NCBI RefSeq assembly: GCF_900120295.1
Contig: NZ_LT635469.1
Span: 124,001-188,000 of the forward strand
Source: Blautia sp. Marseille-P3201T
GTDB taxonomy: Bacteria; Bacillota; Clostridia; Lachnospirales; Lachnospiraceae
DNA length: 64,000 nucleotides
Direction: 5' to 3'
In this document: positions 18,461 through 26,902 of the stretch, in pieces
Position numbering within the stretch: the stretch's first letter is position 1
Layout: every line of letters begins with the position of its first letter
Notes under the pieces: model-generated
Databases searched by the model: none
Told to the model about the DNA's origin: nothing
The model's input: the letters and a program-made list of their open reading frames with translations, nothing else
Translations under genes and position numbers: made by a program

Positions 18461-19631
18461 TATGTATTACGGTGAATTGGAGAATTCATATCTTTTTTAT
18501 AATATAGCTCAGAAAACCAGGACCTATGTAGAGCATCATCCAGGAGTAAAGCTTTTAAGAATGGGAATTGGAGATGTTTCATTGCCACTGTGTGATGCAG
18601 TAATCAAAGCATTGCATGAGGCTGTGGATGATCAGGCTTCAAAAAGCAGTTTTCATGGATATATGCCGGAATGCGGCGCTTTGTTTTTAAGGGAAGAGAT
18701 TGTAAAATATTATGAAAAAAGAGGTGTTTCTTTATCTGTTGAGGAAATTTTCGTGTCAAGCGGAGCAAGTGATGAACTGGGAGATGTTCTGGATTTATTT
18801 GATCGTTCTAATCAGGCATTGGTAATTGAACCGGCTTATCCGGCATATGTAGATGCAAATGTGATGGCAGGAAGAAAAATTGTGTATCTGGTTTCAGGAG
18901 AGGAAAATGAATTTTTACCTGAACCAAATGAGAAAGCAGAAGCAGATATTATCTATATCTGTTCGCCCAATAATCCTACCGGAGCAGTTTTTTCGCGTAA
19001 ACAGCTTCAGGCATGGGTCGATTATGCAAATAAAAAAGGTTCCATCATTCTTTTTGATGCGGCATATGAGGCTTTTATTGAGGATGAAACACTTCCGCAT
19101 AGTATTTTTGAACTGGATGGAGCAGAAACATGTGCCATTGAAATCTGTTCTTTTTCAAAAACTGCCGGTTTTACGGGAACCAGACTTGGTTATACCGTTA
19201 TACCAAAAGCATTGAAGCGTAATGGGATGAATATAAATGAAATGTGGGTACGAAATCGTACAACAAAAACAAATGGTGTATCTTATATTATTCAGAAAGG
19301 TGGAGCAGCAGTTTTTTCGGAAGAAGGTCAGAAACAAATTCATGAAAATATCCAGGTTTATAAGAAAAATGCAAAAGTATTGATGCAGGCTTTGGATCAG
19401 CTTGGAATTTGGTATTGTGGAGGGAAAAATGCACCCTATATTTGGATGAAATGTCCGAGAGGAATGAAAAGCTGGGAGTTCTTTGATTATCTGTTACAGG
19501 AAATTCAAGTTGTGGGGACGCCGGGAGAGGGATTTGGAGCCTGCGGAGAGGGATATTTTCGATTTTCAACTTTCAGTTCTCCGGAAGATACAAAAGAGGC
19601 AGCACAAAGAATTGTTAAATTACTTTCGTAA
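18447..19631 (+). CDS. dapL: LL-diaminopimelate aminotransferase
   Basis: A fold-type I PLP aminotransferase of 394 residues. It makes LL-diaminopimelate directly from tetrahydrodipicolinate and glutamate, feeding lysine and peptidoglycan synthesis. Family features: LLRMGIGDVSLPL near residue 40, SGASDELGDVLDLF, YICSPNNPTGAVF, PLP lysine in CSFSKTAGFTGTRLGY and the C-terminal YFRFSTFSSPED. The start has GGAGG and lies within purF. Use of glutamate as amino donor fits the nitrogen-linked operon. The neighbouring family member AspC/AlaT is less likely given these motifs. Confidence 0.9.
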   Translation: MVRPNMYYGELENSYLFYNIAQKTRTYVEHHPGVKLLRMGIGDVSLPLCDAVIKALHEAVDDQASKSSFHGYMPECGALFLREEIVKYYEKRGVSLSVEEIFVSSGASDELGDVLDLFDRSNQALVIEPAYPAYVDANVMAGRKIVYLVSGEENEFLPEPNEKAEADIIYICSPNNPTGAVFSRKQLQAWVDYANKKGSIILFDAAYEAFIEDETLPHSIFELDGAETCAIEICSFSKTAGFTGTRLGYTVIPKALKRNGMNINEMWVRNRTTKTNGVSYIIQKGGAAVFSEEGQKQIHENIQVYKKNAKVLMQALDQLGIWYCGGKNAPYIWMKCPRGMKSWEFFDYLLQEIQVVGTPGEGFGACGEGYFRFSTFSSPEDTKEAAQRIVKLLS

Positions 19632-19735
19632 CATTTGATATGTTTTTTTATGGCAATAACAAAGATATTTTAATTTAAATTAAAGTTAAGAGAGCGTATT
19701 GCGTAAAGAATGTAAAATAGAAAATTGTAAAGTTG

Positions 19736-19758
19736 ACAGACGCAGGAGATGCGTCTGT
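19736..19758 (+). terminator. Hairpin downstream of dapL
   Basis: ACAGACGCA and TGCGTCTGT form a 9-bp perfect stem with loop GGAGA, followed by only a short U-rich stretch (TATTCGTTT). It is a probable but weak terminator for pyrG-purF-dapL. Confidence 0.5.
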
Positions 19759-19774
19759 TATTCGTTTATATAAA

Positions 19775-19830
19775 TTTTACTTTAATTTAACAATCTGATG
19801 GTAGTCGATTTTACATGATTCTCGTATAAT
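19775..19830 (+). promoter_or_regulatory. Putative Pho-box promoter of phoU-phoP-phoR
   Basis: TTTACT (19776-19781), TTTAAC (19786-19791) and TTTACA (19810-19815) lie at roughly 11-base multiples upstream of TATAAT (19825-19830). No good -35 is visible. The layout resembles the pstS promoter and suggests autoregulation by PhoP. Confidence 0.5.
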
Positions 19831-19909
19831 GGTATCGCAGCAATAAGAGATAATGTTGTAAAAAGATAGAAAAAGATAAATAAATTTATATTACAGGGAG
19901 GTTTGGACA

Positions 19910-20560
19910 ATGCGTACAAAATTCGACCAGCAGCTTGAAGAGCTAAATGTAGAGCTGATTAAAATGGGAGCTTTGTGTGAAAGAGCAATCAGAAGAGCAG
20001 TAGATCAGCTTGCGGACACGCAGGATGCAGAAAAAGAGCTTGTAGACGGAATTGAGGAGGAAATCAATCAGAAAGAAAGAGAGATTGAAGCTCTTTGCAT
20101 GAAGCTGCTTCTTCAGCAGCAGCCGGTAGCCGGTGATTTAAGACAGATATCTTCTGCATTAAAGATGATTTCCGATATGGAGAGAATTGGCGACCAGGCG
20201 CAGGACATCGCAGATATGTCCCGTTTTGTTCAGGTAAAGGAGCTGGCGCATAAAATTCACATTGGAGAAATGGCAGAAGCAGCGATTAAAATGGTGACAG
20301 AAAGCATTGATTCTTTTGTAAAGAAGGATTTGGAAGCAGCAGCAAGGGTTGTGGCTTATGATGATGTGGTAGACAATCTGTTCTTAAAAGTAAAACAGGA
20401 GCTTCCCAGTATGATGAAAAAGGATGCTCAGCAGGCAGAATATTACATTGATTTGATTATGATTGCCAAATATTTAGAAAGAATTGGAGATCATGCAGAA
20501 AACATTGCTCAGTGGGTAGAGTACTCAATAACAGGAAAGCATGAAGCAGACAGAGGATAA
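19910..20560 (+). CDS. phoU: Phosphate signalling protein PhoU
   Basis: A 216-residue all-helical protein made of two similar three-helix halves. The paired metal-site motifs are present: MERIGDQAQDIAD near residue 90 and LERIGDHAENIAQW near residue 190. PhoU links PstB and PhoR and dampens Pho signalling when phosphate is plentiful. It begins a three-gene unit with phoP and phoR behind an AGGGAGG site. It is separated from pstSCAB by 15 kb, whereas many genomes keep phoU next to pstB. Confidence 0.95.
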   Translation: MRTKFDQQLEELNVELIKMGALCERAIRRAVDQLADTQDAEKELVDGIEEEINQKEREIEALCMKLLLQQQPVAGDLRQISSALKMISDMERIGDQAQDIADMSRFVQVKELAHKIHIGEMAEAAIKMVTESIDSFVKKDLEAAARVVAYDDVVDNLFLKVKQELPSMMKKDAQQAEYYIDLIMIAKYLERIGDHAENIAQWVEYSITGKHEADRG

Positions 20561-20564
20561 GAAG

Positions 20565-21245
20565 ATGATTTATTTAGTAGAAGATGATGAAAGTATCAGA
20601 GAGTTATTGGTGTATACCTTAAATGGCCAGGGTCTTGTGGCAGAGGGATTTGCGTATCCCTCTGATTTTTGGCATGCCATGGAAAAGAAAATCCCGGATT
20701 TAGTGCTTTTGGATATTATGCTGCCGGAGGAAGATGGACTGGAAATTTTACAGAAACTTCGTAAGAAGAAAGAAACAAAAAACATTCCCATTGCCATGCT
20801 GACTGCAAAGGGCAGTGAATATGATGTTGTAAAAGGTCTTGACGGAGGAGCAGATGATTATATTCCCAAACCATTTCGTATGATGGAGTTAGTTTCCAGA
20901 GTAAAAGCATTGATTCGCAGAGGTGGTCAGGAACAGCCTCAGGATGATGAAGAATATGTTTTGGGAGAACTGTATGTTTCAAAGAAACGTCATCTGGTAA
21001 AAGTAAAAGGAGAGGAAGTTACTCTTACCATGAAGGAGTTTGAGCTTTTATTGCTGTTCTTATCAAATCCGGGAATTGTGTTTTCCAGAGCGCAGCTTTT
21101 GGATAAAATATGGGGCTATCAGTTTGATGGGGAAAGCAGAACGGTAGATGTTCATATTAGAACTCTTCGTCAGAAACTGAAAGATGCCGGACACTATATC
21201 GAGACCGTTCGAGGTGTAGGATATAAAGTAGGAGGGGACGAATGA
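20565..21245 (+). CDS. phoP: Phosphate response regulator PhoP/PhoB (OmpR family)
   Basis: 226 residues. Receiver domain with acidic pair in VEDDESIRE, phosphoacceptor Asp in LVLLDIMLPEEDG, and the Lys in DDYIPKPF. The C-terminal winged helix (about 130-226) has the OmpR-type ending RTVDVHIRTLRQKL and VRGVGYKV. I chose ATG 20565, preceded by AGAGG, over the in-frame ATG at 20541 inside phoU. It overlaps phoR by four bases. The PhoP assignment rests on its place between phoU and a PhoR-like kinase. Confidence 0.92.
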   Translation: MIYLVEDDESIRELLVYTLNGQGLVAEGFAYPSDFWHAMEKKIPDLVLLDIMLPEEDGLEILQKLRKKKETKNIPIAMLTAKGSEYDVVKGLDGGADDYIPKPFRMMELVSRVKALIRRGGQEQPQDDEEYVLGELYVSKKRHLVKVKGEEVTLTMKEFELLLLFLSNPGIVFSRAQLLDKIWGYQFDGESRTVDVHIRTLRQKLKDAGHYIETVRGVGYKVGGDE

Positions 21246-22891
21246 CAAAAAGAATTTTCAGATCTATGCTTTGTATTTCCATGATTGTCCTTTTGGCAGG
21301 TTCCGGGCTGATTATGGGAATTTTGTATCATTATTTTGGAAAGCAGCTGGCAAAAGAGTTAAAGACAGAAGCAACCTATTTGGCCATTGCAGTAGAAAAA
21401 GAGGGAATGGAAGCTTTTGATAAACTGCCTCCTCAGACAGAGCGTGTGACATATATTGATGAAGATGGAACAGTTCTTTTCGATAGTGTGGCAGATGAAG
21501 ATAATATGGATAATCATGAAAACCGTTCAGAAATTCAGAAAGCGTTGAAAACAGGTTCTGGTACAGCAGTTAGAAGGTCTGATACATTATCCGAAAAAAC
21601 TCTGTATTATGCAATGAAAATGACGGATGGAAAAATCCTGAGAGTATCCAGTGTTCAGTATAATATTCCGGGGCTTTTAGGAGGAATGGTACAGCCTATT
21701 TTAATTATCTTGATTTTTATGGTAGGTTTGTCAGCATTGTTGGCTTTTCGTCTTTCAAAGAAAATTACAGAGCCTGTCAATGCTCTTGACTTGGAGCATC
21801 CGGAGGATAATCAGGTATATGATGAGCTGACACCGCTTTTAAGTAAAATTAGCAGACAGCAAAAATCCCTTCGCCGTGAGATTGAAGATGCCAGAAAGCA
21901 GCAGGAAGAATTCTCTATGATTACAGAAAATATGGAAGAAGGATTTCTGGTTATTGATAAGCATACAGAAGTGTTATCCTATAATTCCAGTGCGCTGAAG
22001 CTTTTAGGAGACACGAATTGGCAGGGAAGACAGAGTATTTTAACCTTAAATAGAAGCGGAGAATTTCAGAGTATTGTGGAACAGGTACTGGAAGGCCATC
22101 ATACAGTGAGAATGCTGGAATTTCCGGAGAGAAGCTGTCAGATTGCGGCTAATCCTGTATGGCAGGATAATGAGGTAACAGGAGCAGTTCTTACTATTCT
22201 GGATGTGACAGAGCGTATGAGAGGAGAACAGCTGCGCAGGGAATTTACTGCAAATGTTTCCCATGAATTGAAGACACCTCTTACCTCTATTTCAGGTTTT
22301 GCGGAAATTATCAAAGATGGTTTTGTAAAACCAGAGGATACTAAAGTATTTGCCAGCCGCATTTTCAAGGAAGCGCAAAGACTGATAACACTGGTAAATG
22401 ATGTGATTAAGATTTCTCAGCTGGATGAGGGAGAACTTGTTTATCAGAACGAACAGGTGGATTTGTATCAGCTTTCTAAAGAGGTCCTTCACCGTATAGA
22501 ACACAGTGCAAAAGAAAAGGATGTTAAGCTCTATCTGGAAGGCCCTCATGTTCAGGTGGCTACAGTAAGAATGATTTTAGATGAAGTGCTCTTTAACCTT
22601 TGTGAAAACGGATTAAAGTATAACAAGCAGGGCGGAAGCTTAACGGTTACCTTGAAAGAAGAAAATAATAAGGTGGAAATTTCTGTGGAAGATACGGGAA
22701 TTGGAATACCAAAGGGAGAACAGTCAAGGGTATTTGAAAGATTTTACCGCGTGGATAAGAGCCATTCAAAGGCAATCGGCGGTACAGGACTGGGGCTTTC
22801 CATTGTAAAACACGGCTGTATGTATTTGGGCGCTAAAGTTGATGTGGAAAGTACACCGGGAGTGGGAAGTAAATTTACGATTACGATGTAA
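21242..22891 (+). CDS. phoR: Phosphate sensor histidine kinase PhoR
   Basis: 549 residues. One membrane helix near the N-terminus (about 8-30), an extracytoplasmic segment of about 110 residues, and a second helix (about 143-167). A PAS-like region (FSMITENMEEGFLVIDKHTEVLSYNSSALKLLG) follows. The phosphoacceptor His lies in FTANVSHELKTPLTSI. The ATPase domain has NLCENGLKYNKQGG, DTGIGIP and GGTGLGLSIVKH. The start overlaps the phoP stop (ATGA), indicating coupled translation. Confidence 0.94.
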   Translation: MTKRIFRSMLCISMIVLLAGSGLIMGILYHYFGKQLAKELKTEATYLAIAVEKEGMEAFDKLPPQTERVTYIDEDGTVLFDSVADEDNMDNHENRSEIQKALKTGSGTAVRRSDTLSEKTLYYAMKMTDGKILRVSSVQYNIPGLLGGMVQPILIILIFMVGLSALLAFRLSKKITEPVNALDLEHPEDNQVYDELTPLLSKISRQQKSLRREIEDARKQQEEFSMITENMEEGFLVIDKHTEVLSYNSSALKLLGDTNWQGRQSILTLNRSGEFQSIVEQVLEGHHTVRMLEFPERSCQIAANPVWQDNEVTGAVLTILDVTERMRGEQLRREFTANVSHELKTPLTSISGFAEIIKDGFVKPEDTKVFASRIFKEAQRLITLVNDVIKISQLDEGELVYQNEQVDLYQLSKEVLHRIEHSAKEKDVKLYLEGPHVQVATVRMILDEVLFNLCENGLKYNKQGGSLTVTLKEENNKVEISVEDTGIGIPKGEQSRVFERFYRVDKSHSKAIGGTGLGLSIVKHGCMYLGAKVDVESTPGVGSKFTITM

Positions 22892-22893
22892 GA

Positions 22894-22980
22894 AGCTGTT
22901 GTAGAAAGCATCTGGAGAATGTTTACACATCTGTTAATTAAAGTGTATAGATATACCAGATGCTTGATATGACAGCTTTA
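22894..22980 (+). terminator. Long hairpin after phoR
   Basis: AGCTGT (22894-22899) with ACAGCT (22972-22977) encloses an inner AGCATCTGG / CCAGATGCT pairing, followed by TTATTC. It is a probable 3' end for phoUPR, with an unusually long loop. Confidence 0.45.
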
Positions 22981-23021
22981 TTCTGTAATATTGTTGCTAT
23001 CGGATTGTTTTTTATCTTCTT

Positions 23022-23141
23022 CTATTTTTTTATGTGCTTCAATAATAGCTTTTTTACTGCGGTTTTAATAACAAGATAAAAAATGTAATAACCTATTGCT
23101 AGAAGAGAAAGTTGAAAAAGAGTGCTAAATGTTGCTGCCAT
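23022..23141 (-). CDS. Small hydrophobic peptide (39 aa), unrecognised
   Basis: The minus-strand frame starts with ATG at 23141 after AAAAAAGGAG, 9-10 bases upstream, and has its own promoter. The 39 residues start MAATFSTLFQLSL, have one hydrophobic segment (about 7-25) and end in a lysine-rich tail (KKLLLKHIKK). I do not recognise a family. Size, single membrane span and basic tail are those of type I toxins or small membrane regulators. A structured element that may be an antisense RNA lies about 140 bases away. Confidence 0.6.
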   Translation of the reverse strand: MAATFSTLFQLSLLAIGYYIFYLVIKTAVKKLLLKHIKK

Positions 23142-23165
23142 AATAAAATCTCCTTTTTTATAATT

Positions 23166-23194
23166 ATTATATAACAGGAAAAGTCACAGGGCAA
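23166..23194 (-). promoter_or_regulatory. Promoter of the 39-aa peptide gene
   Basis: On the minus strand, TTGCCC (23194-23189), 17 bases, TATAAT (23171-23166). The start codon is 25 bases downstream of the -10. Confidence 0.7.
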
Positions 23195-23277
23195 GCTGCG
23201 ATTTGAAAAGTAAATACTTTAAGAGGATTGAATATTGAAATAGAGTTATGGTTATGATATATTTTTAATAAGAAAAT

Positions 23278-23370
23278 GCCTACCCCGTCGGCCAACGGGA
23301 TAGGCGGTGTCCGTAAGGACAAATAAACCTAGTTTCGAGAGGCATCCACTTTGGAGTGGACACTTTCTTT
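23278..23370. ncRNA. Structured RNA-like element, possibly a type I antitoxin remnant
   Basis: GCCTACCCCGT (23278-23288) pairs with ACGGGATAGGC (23295-23305). GTCC-GTAA-GGAC follows. TCCACTTTGGAGTGGA (23345-23360) then forms a terminal stem before CACTTTCTTT. GTGTCC near 23308 can also pair with GGACAC near 23358. The two-hairpin layout resembles what I recall around TxpA/holin-like toxin loci in Firmicutes. No toxin frame is visible beside it on either strand. Strand is unresolved, since both directions end in U-rich sequence. Confidence 0.4.
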
Positions 23371-23442
23371 ATATATTAATTATACCGCAAATATTTATAG
23401 CTTTCAAGAACTTTTGGTGCATTATTGAAAGGAGAGGGTTTC

Positions 23443-24153
23443 ATGAGGAGAAGGTTATCTTTCTTTTTCTTAACAGGAGCAGCCGCATTGCTTTTATGTA
23501 GCTGTACCGGGGCAAAGAATGAGCATTTCGAACTGGAAAATACACCTTGGGGAATGACTATGGAAGAAACTATGGAGGCGTATCAGGTAGAGCGAGATGA
23601 TTTAGACGATATACAGGAGGGCACTTACGGTTCTGCATTTATGCTTCGAGATGGACGGGAAATATTTGGGGCAAAGACAGACCATATCAGTTTTAACTTT
23701 ATGGATATGACAGTCAGTGGAAAAACACAGAAATTGCACCGAATTGATGTGATGTATCCAGATGATACAGATATGAATGAAGTTCGGAAAAATATGGAAC
23801 AGTCTTTTGGAAAGACAACAGATAAAGTAACTGATTTTGATATGATTGGTACGTTATTAGACAGCGATATGTAAAGATACGATTATGAAGCAGATGAGCA
23901 TTTAGCCTTGTGGGCAGATAAAAAGGTCAGTGATGTCATTCCAAAGGGACAGGAAGAAGAATATGAGAAATTATGGGAAATTCCTATGACACGTCTTTCA
24001 GAGGATACGTGGGAAGAATTCTCTGAAAACGCTTCTCTGGTATATGGGTATTGCTCTGATAATGCCGATGATGCACCGATAGGTGACAAAAGAATTCGTA
24101 TAGATGCTACAAACTGGGTGATTTATAATACGATTAAAGAAGGACTGGAATAA
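23443..24153 (+). pseudogene. Lipoprotein gene interrupted by an in-frame stop
   Basis: The start at 23443 follows AAAGGAG. The first 143 residues have a lipoprotein signal ending LLLCSC and a region beginning with the short motif TPWGMT. A TAA at 23872-23874 stops translation after GTLLDSDM. The same frame continues without interruption to 24153 (RYDYEADEHLALWADKKVS ... NTIKEGLE), matching the style and composition of the first part. A single-base change could explain the stop. The product is unrecognised. It could be a recent pseudogene, a truncated functional protein or a sequencing error. Confidence 0.7.
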
Positions 24154-24157
24154 AATT

Positions 24158-24213
24158 AAAGACCATTCTCTTAGAAGACTTTTTATTTTGATAATTCTAT
24201 GAGAATGGTCTTT
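24158..24213. terminator. Hairpin between the lipoprotein gene and yoeB
   Basis: AAAGACCATTCTC (24158-24170) pairs perfectly with GAGAATGGTCTTT (24201-24213). It sits between convergent genes and could end both transcripts. The U-run on the plus strand is weak. Confidence 0.6.
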
Positions 24214-24232
24214 CATATTTCGGCATTTGTTT

Positions 24233-24496
24233 TCAAGTATCATTGTAGTGAAATCTACAAGAAATAATATAAATGTTCTGTTCATCTATTTTGTATATCA
24301 GTCGGTCTTTATCATTAATTCTTCGACTCCAGTATCCGGATAAGTCGCCGACTAAAGCTTCAGGTTTTCCAATTCCAACATTCCCGTTTCTGGAAATATC
24401 AGTCAATAATTGATTGATTTTCTTTAGTGTTTTTCTATCTTCTGTTTGCCAATAAAGATAATCTTTCCAAGCATTTTCTGTAAATACTTTATTCAT
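24233..24496 (-). CDS. yoeB: Toxin YoeB (Txe family mRNA interferase)
   Basis: 87 residues, the usual YoeB length. Family features: FTENAWKDYLYWQTEDRKTLKKIN at the start, GKPEALVGDLSGYWSRRIND in the middle, DRLIYKI and the C-terminal HY in CRFHYND. YoeB cleaves mRNA in the ribosome when freed from its antitoxin. Its start overlaps the end of yefM by eight bases, so antitoxin is made first. Confidence 0.95.
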   Translation of the reverse strand: MNKVFTENAWKDYLYWQTEDRKTLKKINQLLTDISRNGNVGIGKPEALVGDLSGYWSRRINDKDRLIYKIDEQNIYIISCRFHYNDT

Positions 24497-24755
24497 TGTC
24501 TGAAACCTCTATTAATTCATGAGTAGATACATTTCCCTCTTCTAATTGCCGCTTACTTTCCATGAGCCAGTTATAATTTGCCTGATTTCCCAGTAAGTGC
24601 ATATTTTCAAGCATATTGTTATAAGTTTCTTCTGATATCATCACAATATTTTTGGTGTTTTTTCGTGTGATAATTATTGTTTCATAATCATCGGTTACTT
24701 TATCCATATAGGATTTCATGTTATTTCTTAAATTAGAATAATTTACTGCTAACAT
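24489..24755 (-). CDS. yefM: Antitoxin YefM (Phd/YefM family)
   Basis: 88 residues from the ATG at 24755, which follows AGGAGG; the longer frame to 24803 would cross the promoter. VNYSNLRNNMKSYMDKV is the Phd/YefM DNA-binding start and NIVMISEETYNNMLEN continues the family pattern. The C-terminal acidic tail should wrap the YoeB toxin. YefM probably represses its own promoter at the two TGTAC-type sites found there. Confidence 0.95.
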   Translation of the reverse strand: MLAVNYSNLRNNMKSYMDKVTDDYETIIITRKNTKNIVMISEETYNNMLENMHLLGNQANYNWLMESKRQLEEGNVSTHELIEVSDNE

Positions 24756-24774
24756 AGTTTCACCTCCTATAATT

Positions 24775-24803
24775 ATTATATTGTACAAAAAATTGTACGT
24801 CAA
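24775..24803 (-). promoter_or_regulatory. yefM-yoeB promoter with operator in the spacer
   Basis: On the minus strand, TTGACG (24803-24798), 17 bases, TATAAT (24780-24775). The spacer holds TGTACA (24782-24787), and a second, imperfect copy TGTACG in plus-strand terms (24794-24799) overlaps the -35. They are 12 bases apart. TGTACA is the known YefM core hexamer. Confidence 0.8.
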
Positions 24804-24826
24804 GGCGGGATATACGAATGATAGAA

Positions 24827-24868
24827 AGAGACCATTTTCACGGAAATAAATTCGTCAAAATGGTCTCT
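24827..24868. terminator. Terminator at the end of the V-ATPase operon
   Basis: AGAGACCATTTT (24827-24838) pairs perfectly with AAAATGGTCTCT (24857-24868), directly after the subunit D stop on the minus strand. U-rich sequence follows on both strands. Confidence 0.75.
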
Positions 24869-24871
24869 ATT

Positions 24872-25489
24872 TTAATTCCCCTGCATTCTTTTAATAACCT
24901 TTAAGCGGGTAAATTCTTCTCGCTCTTTTTCTTCCAATGCGTTTGAGATGCTCTTTGTAAGTGCTTCGTATTTGGGGATTGTGATGTTTTTCAGTGCATT
25001 GGCACGTTTCTGCGTCTTCTTAATATTAACAGCCAGTCGGTAAGCAGAATTCTCCACCATAGACAGGCGAATGGTTAAATCCTTTACCTTTTCAAAAGCA
25101 GCGTGAGCTTCATCAAGAGATGCTTTTGTTCCATAGTAGGAATAGGTAGGCTCATCGGAAGACGGCTCAGAACGCACCAGAGGAATTTCCGTACCCATAA
25201 CGCTTCGTGTTTTTATGGAAATGGAGTTTTCCACAGGTACGGTTCTGGAGATTTCCTGCACATAACTGATGCCGATTTCCATATTTGCCTTTTGCAGAGC
25301 AGCATAAGCAGTACGGAAGGTAACGTCAATCTGTGACTGAATATCCTTTGCCTGCTCAATCAAATCCATCAGTTCACGGATTAAGATATTTCGTTTCTTA
25401 TCCATCAAATCAAAACCCTGCTTGGAAAGAGCAAGAGAGTTTTTCGCAAGTATCAGGTTTCCCTTGGTGGGAAATGTATTCGGATCCAC
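24872..25489 (-). CDS. atpD: V-type ATPase subunit D
   Basis: Central rotor shaft of the V-type ATPase, 205 residues, long coiled-coil helices at both ends. The N-terminus FPTKGNLILAKNSLALSKQGFDLMDKKRNIL is the conserved subunit D start, and TQKRANALKNITIPKYEALTKSI is the conserved C-terminal helix. Last gene of the operon, 13 bases after subunit B and directly before the terminator. Confidence 0.95.
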   Translation of the reverse strand: MDPNTFPTKGNLILAKNSLALSKQGFDLMDKKRNILIRELMDLIEQAKDIQSQIDVTFRTAYAALQKANMEIGISYVQEISRTVPVENSISIKTRSVMGTEIPLVRSEPSSDEPTYSYYGTKASLDEAHAAFEKVKDLTIRLSMVENSAYRLAVNIKKTQKRANALKNITIPKYEALTKSISNALEEKEREEFTRLKVIKRMQGN

Positions 25490-25502
25490 AAAATCCCCCC
25501 TT

Positions 25503-26888
25503 TTACTTTTCTACGTTTTCAGGATAATATTTATCCAGAATTTTGGTGTCGATACGGTCAAGCTCTTCTCTCGGTATCATGGAAAGAAGCTCCCAACCTT
25601 TATCTAAAGTTTCCTGAATAGTTCTGTTTTCATCTGCTCGTTGTCCCACGAAGTTTTCTTCAAAGGCAGTACCAAACTCCAGATATTTTTTATCCAGAGG
25701 TGAAAGCTCGTCTTCGCCGATAACCGATGCAAGAGCTCTGGCATCCCCTACCTTTGCGTAGCAGGAGAAAAGCTGATTTGCAACGTCTTGATGGTCTTCC
25801 CGTGTAAAGCCTTCACCGATACCGTCCTTCATAAGACGTGACAGAGAAGGCAGTACATTGATTGGCGGATAAATTGCTTGTCCGTGAAGCTGACGGTCAA
25901 GTACAACCTGACCTTCGGTAATGTATCCTGTTAAGTCAGGAATTGGATGAGTAATATCATCATTTGGCATGGTAAGAATTGGTATCTGTGTTACAGAACC
26001 TGTGCCGCCTCTTACAATACCGGCTCTTTCATAAAGAGTTGCCAGTTCACTGTATAAATATCCCGGATATCCTTTTCTGGAAGGAATTTCGCCCTTAGAG
26101 GAAGATACCTCACGCATGGCCTCACAGAAGGAAGTAATATCTGTAAGGATAACAAGGATATGCATACCTTTTTCAAAGGCCAGATATTCCGCAGCAGTAA
26201 GAGCAACCTTTGGTGTAATCAATCGTTCTACAACAGGGTCGTTAGCCAGATTTAAATACATAACAACGTGGTCAGATACACCGCTTTCCTCAAAGGTGCG
26301 GCGGAAGAATTCTGCTACGTCATATTTAACACCCATAGCAGCGAAAACAATGGCGAATTTTTCATCGCTGTTGCTTCCAAGAGAAGCCTGCTGAACAATC
26401 TGTGCCGCAAGCTGGTCATGAGGAAGTCCGTTTCCTGAAAAAATCGGAAGCTTCTGTCCACGGATTAAGGTTGTAAGTCCGTCAATAGCAGAGATACCTG
26501 TTTGGATAAAGTTTCTGGGGTATTCCCTTGTGACAGGGTTCAATGGAAGTCCGTTAATATTCAGTTTCATTTCCGGAATGACAGGACCTAGTCCGTCAAT
26601 AGGCTTTCCAATACCATTAAAAGTACGTCCCAAAATATCTGGGGAAAGCTCTACTTCCATAGGATGTCCACTAAGACGTGTATGGGTGTTAGAAAGGGAC
26701 ATATTTTCTGTTCCTTCAAAAACCTGAATAACAGCTTTTTCTTCATATATTTCTACGATACGTCCTAACTTTTTGCTTCCATCATCTACTCGAAATTCTA
26801 CAATTTCGTCAAAAGAAGCATTTTTTACTCCTTCTAAAACTACCAGAGGGCCATTGATTTCACTTAAGCCCAAATATTCAATTGCCAT
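25503..26888 (-). CDS. atpB: V-type ATPase subunit B (non-catalytic)
   Basis: 461 residues, the usual length. It begins with the beta-barrel domain, then [46 protein letters not shown], where the P-loop is replaced by SGNGLPHD as in non-catalytic B subunits. GAMGVKYD-type and [29 protein letters not shown] segments follow. It alternates with subunit A in the A3B3 head. Only 14 bases separate it from atpA. Confidence 0.97.
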   Translation of the reverse strand: MAIEYLGLSEINGPLVVLEGVKNASFDEIVEFRVDDGSKKLGRIVEIYEEKAVIQVFEGTENMSLSNTHTRLSGHPMEVELSPDILGRTFNGIGKPIDGLGPVIPEMKLNINGLPLNPVTREYPRNFIQTGISAIDGLTTLIRGQKLPIFSGNGLPHDQLAAQIVQQASLGSNSDEKFAIVFAAMGVKYDVAEFFRRTFEESGVSDHVVMYLNLANDPVVERLITPKVALTAAEYLAFEKGMHILVILTDITSFCEAMREVSSSKGEIPSRKGYPGYLYSELATLYERAGIVRGGTGSVTQIPILTMPNDDITHPIPDLTGYITEGQVVLDRQLHGQAIYPPINVLPSLSRLMKDGIGEGFTREDHQDVANQLFSCYAKVGDARALASVIGEDELSPLDKKYLEFGTAFEENFVGQRADENRTIQETLDKGWELLSMIPREELDRIDTKILDKYYPENVEK

Positions 26889-26902
26889 AAATCAGTCCCT
26901 CC

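Noticed and set aside
23875-24153. A separate short gene starting at 23908.
   Set aside because: It is in the same frame as the lipoprotein gene, directly after its stop, with no ribosome site; it is better read as the continuation of an interrupted gene.
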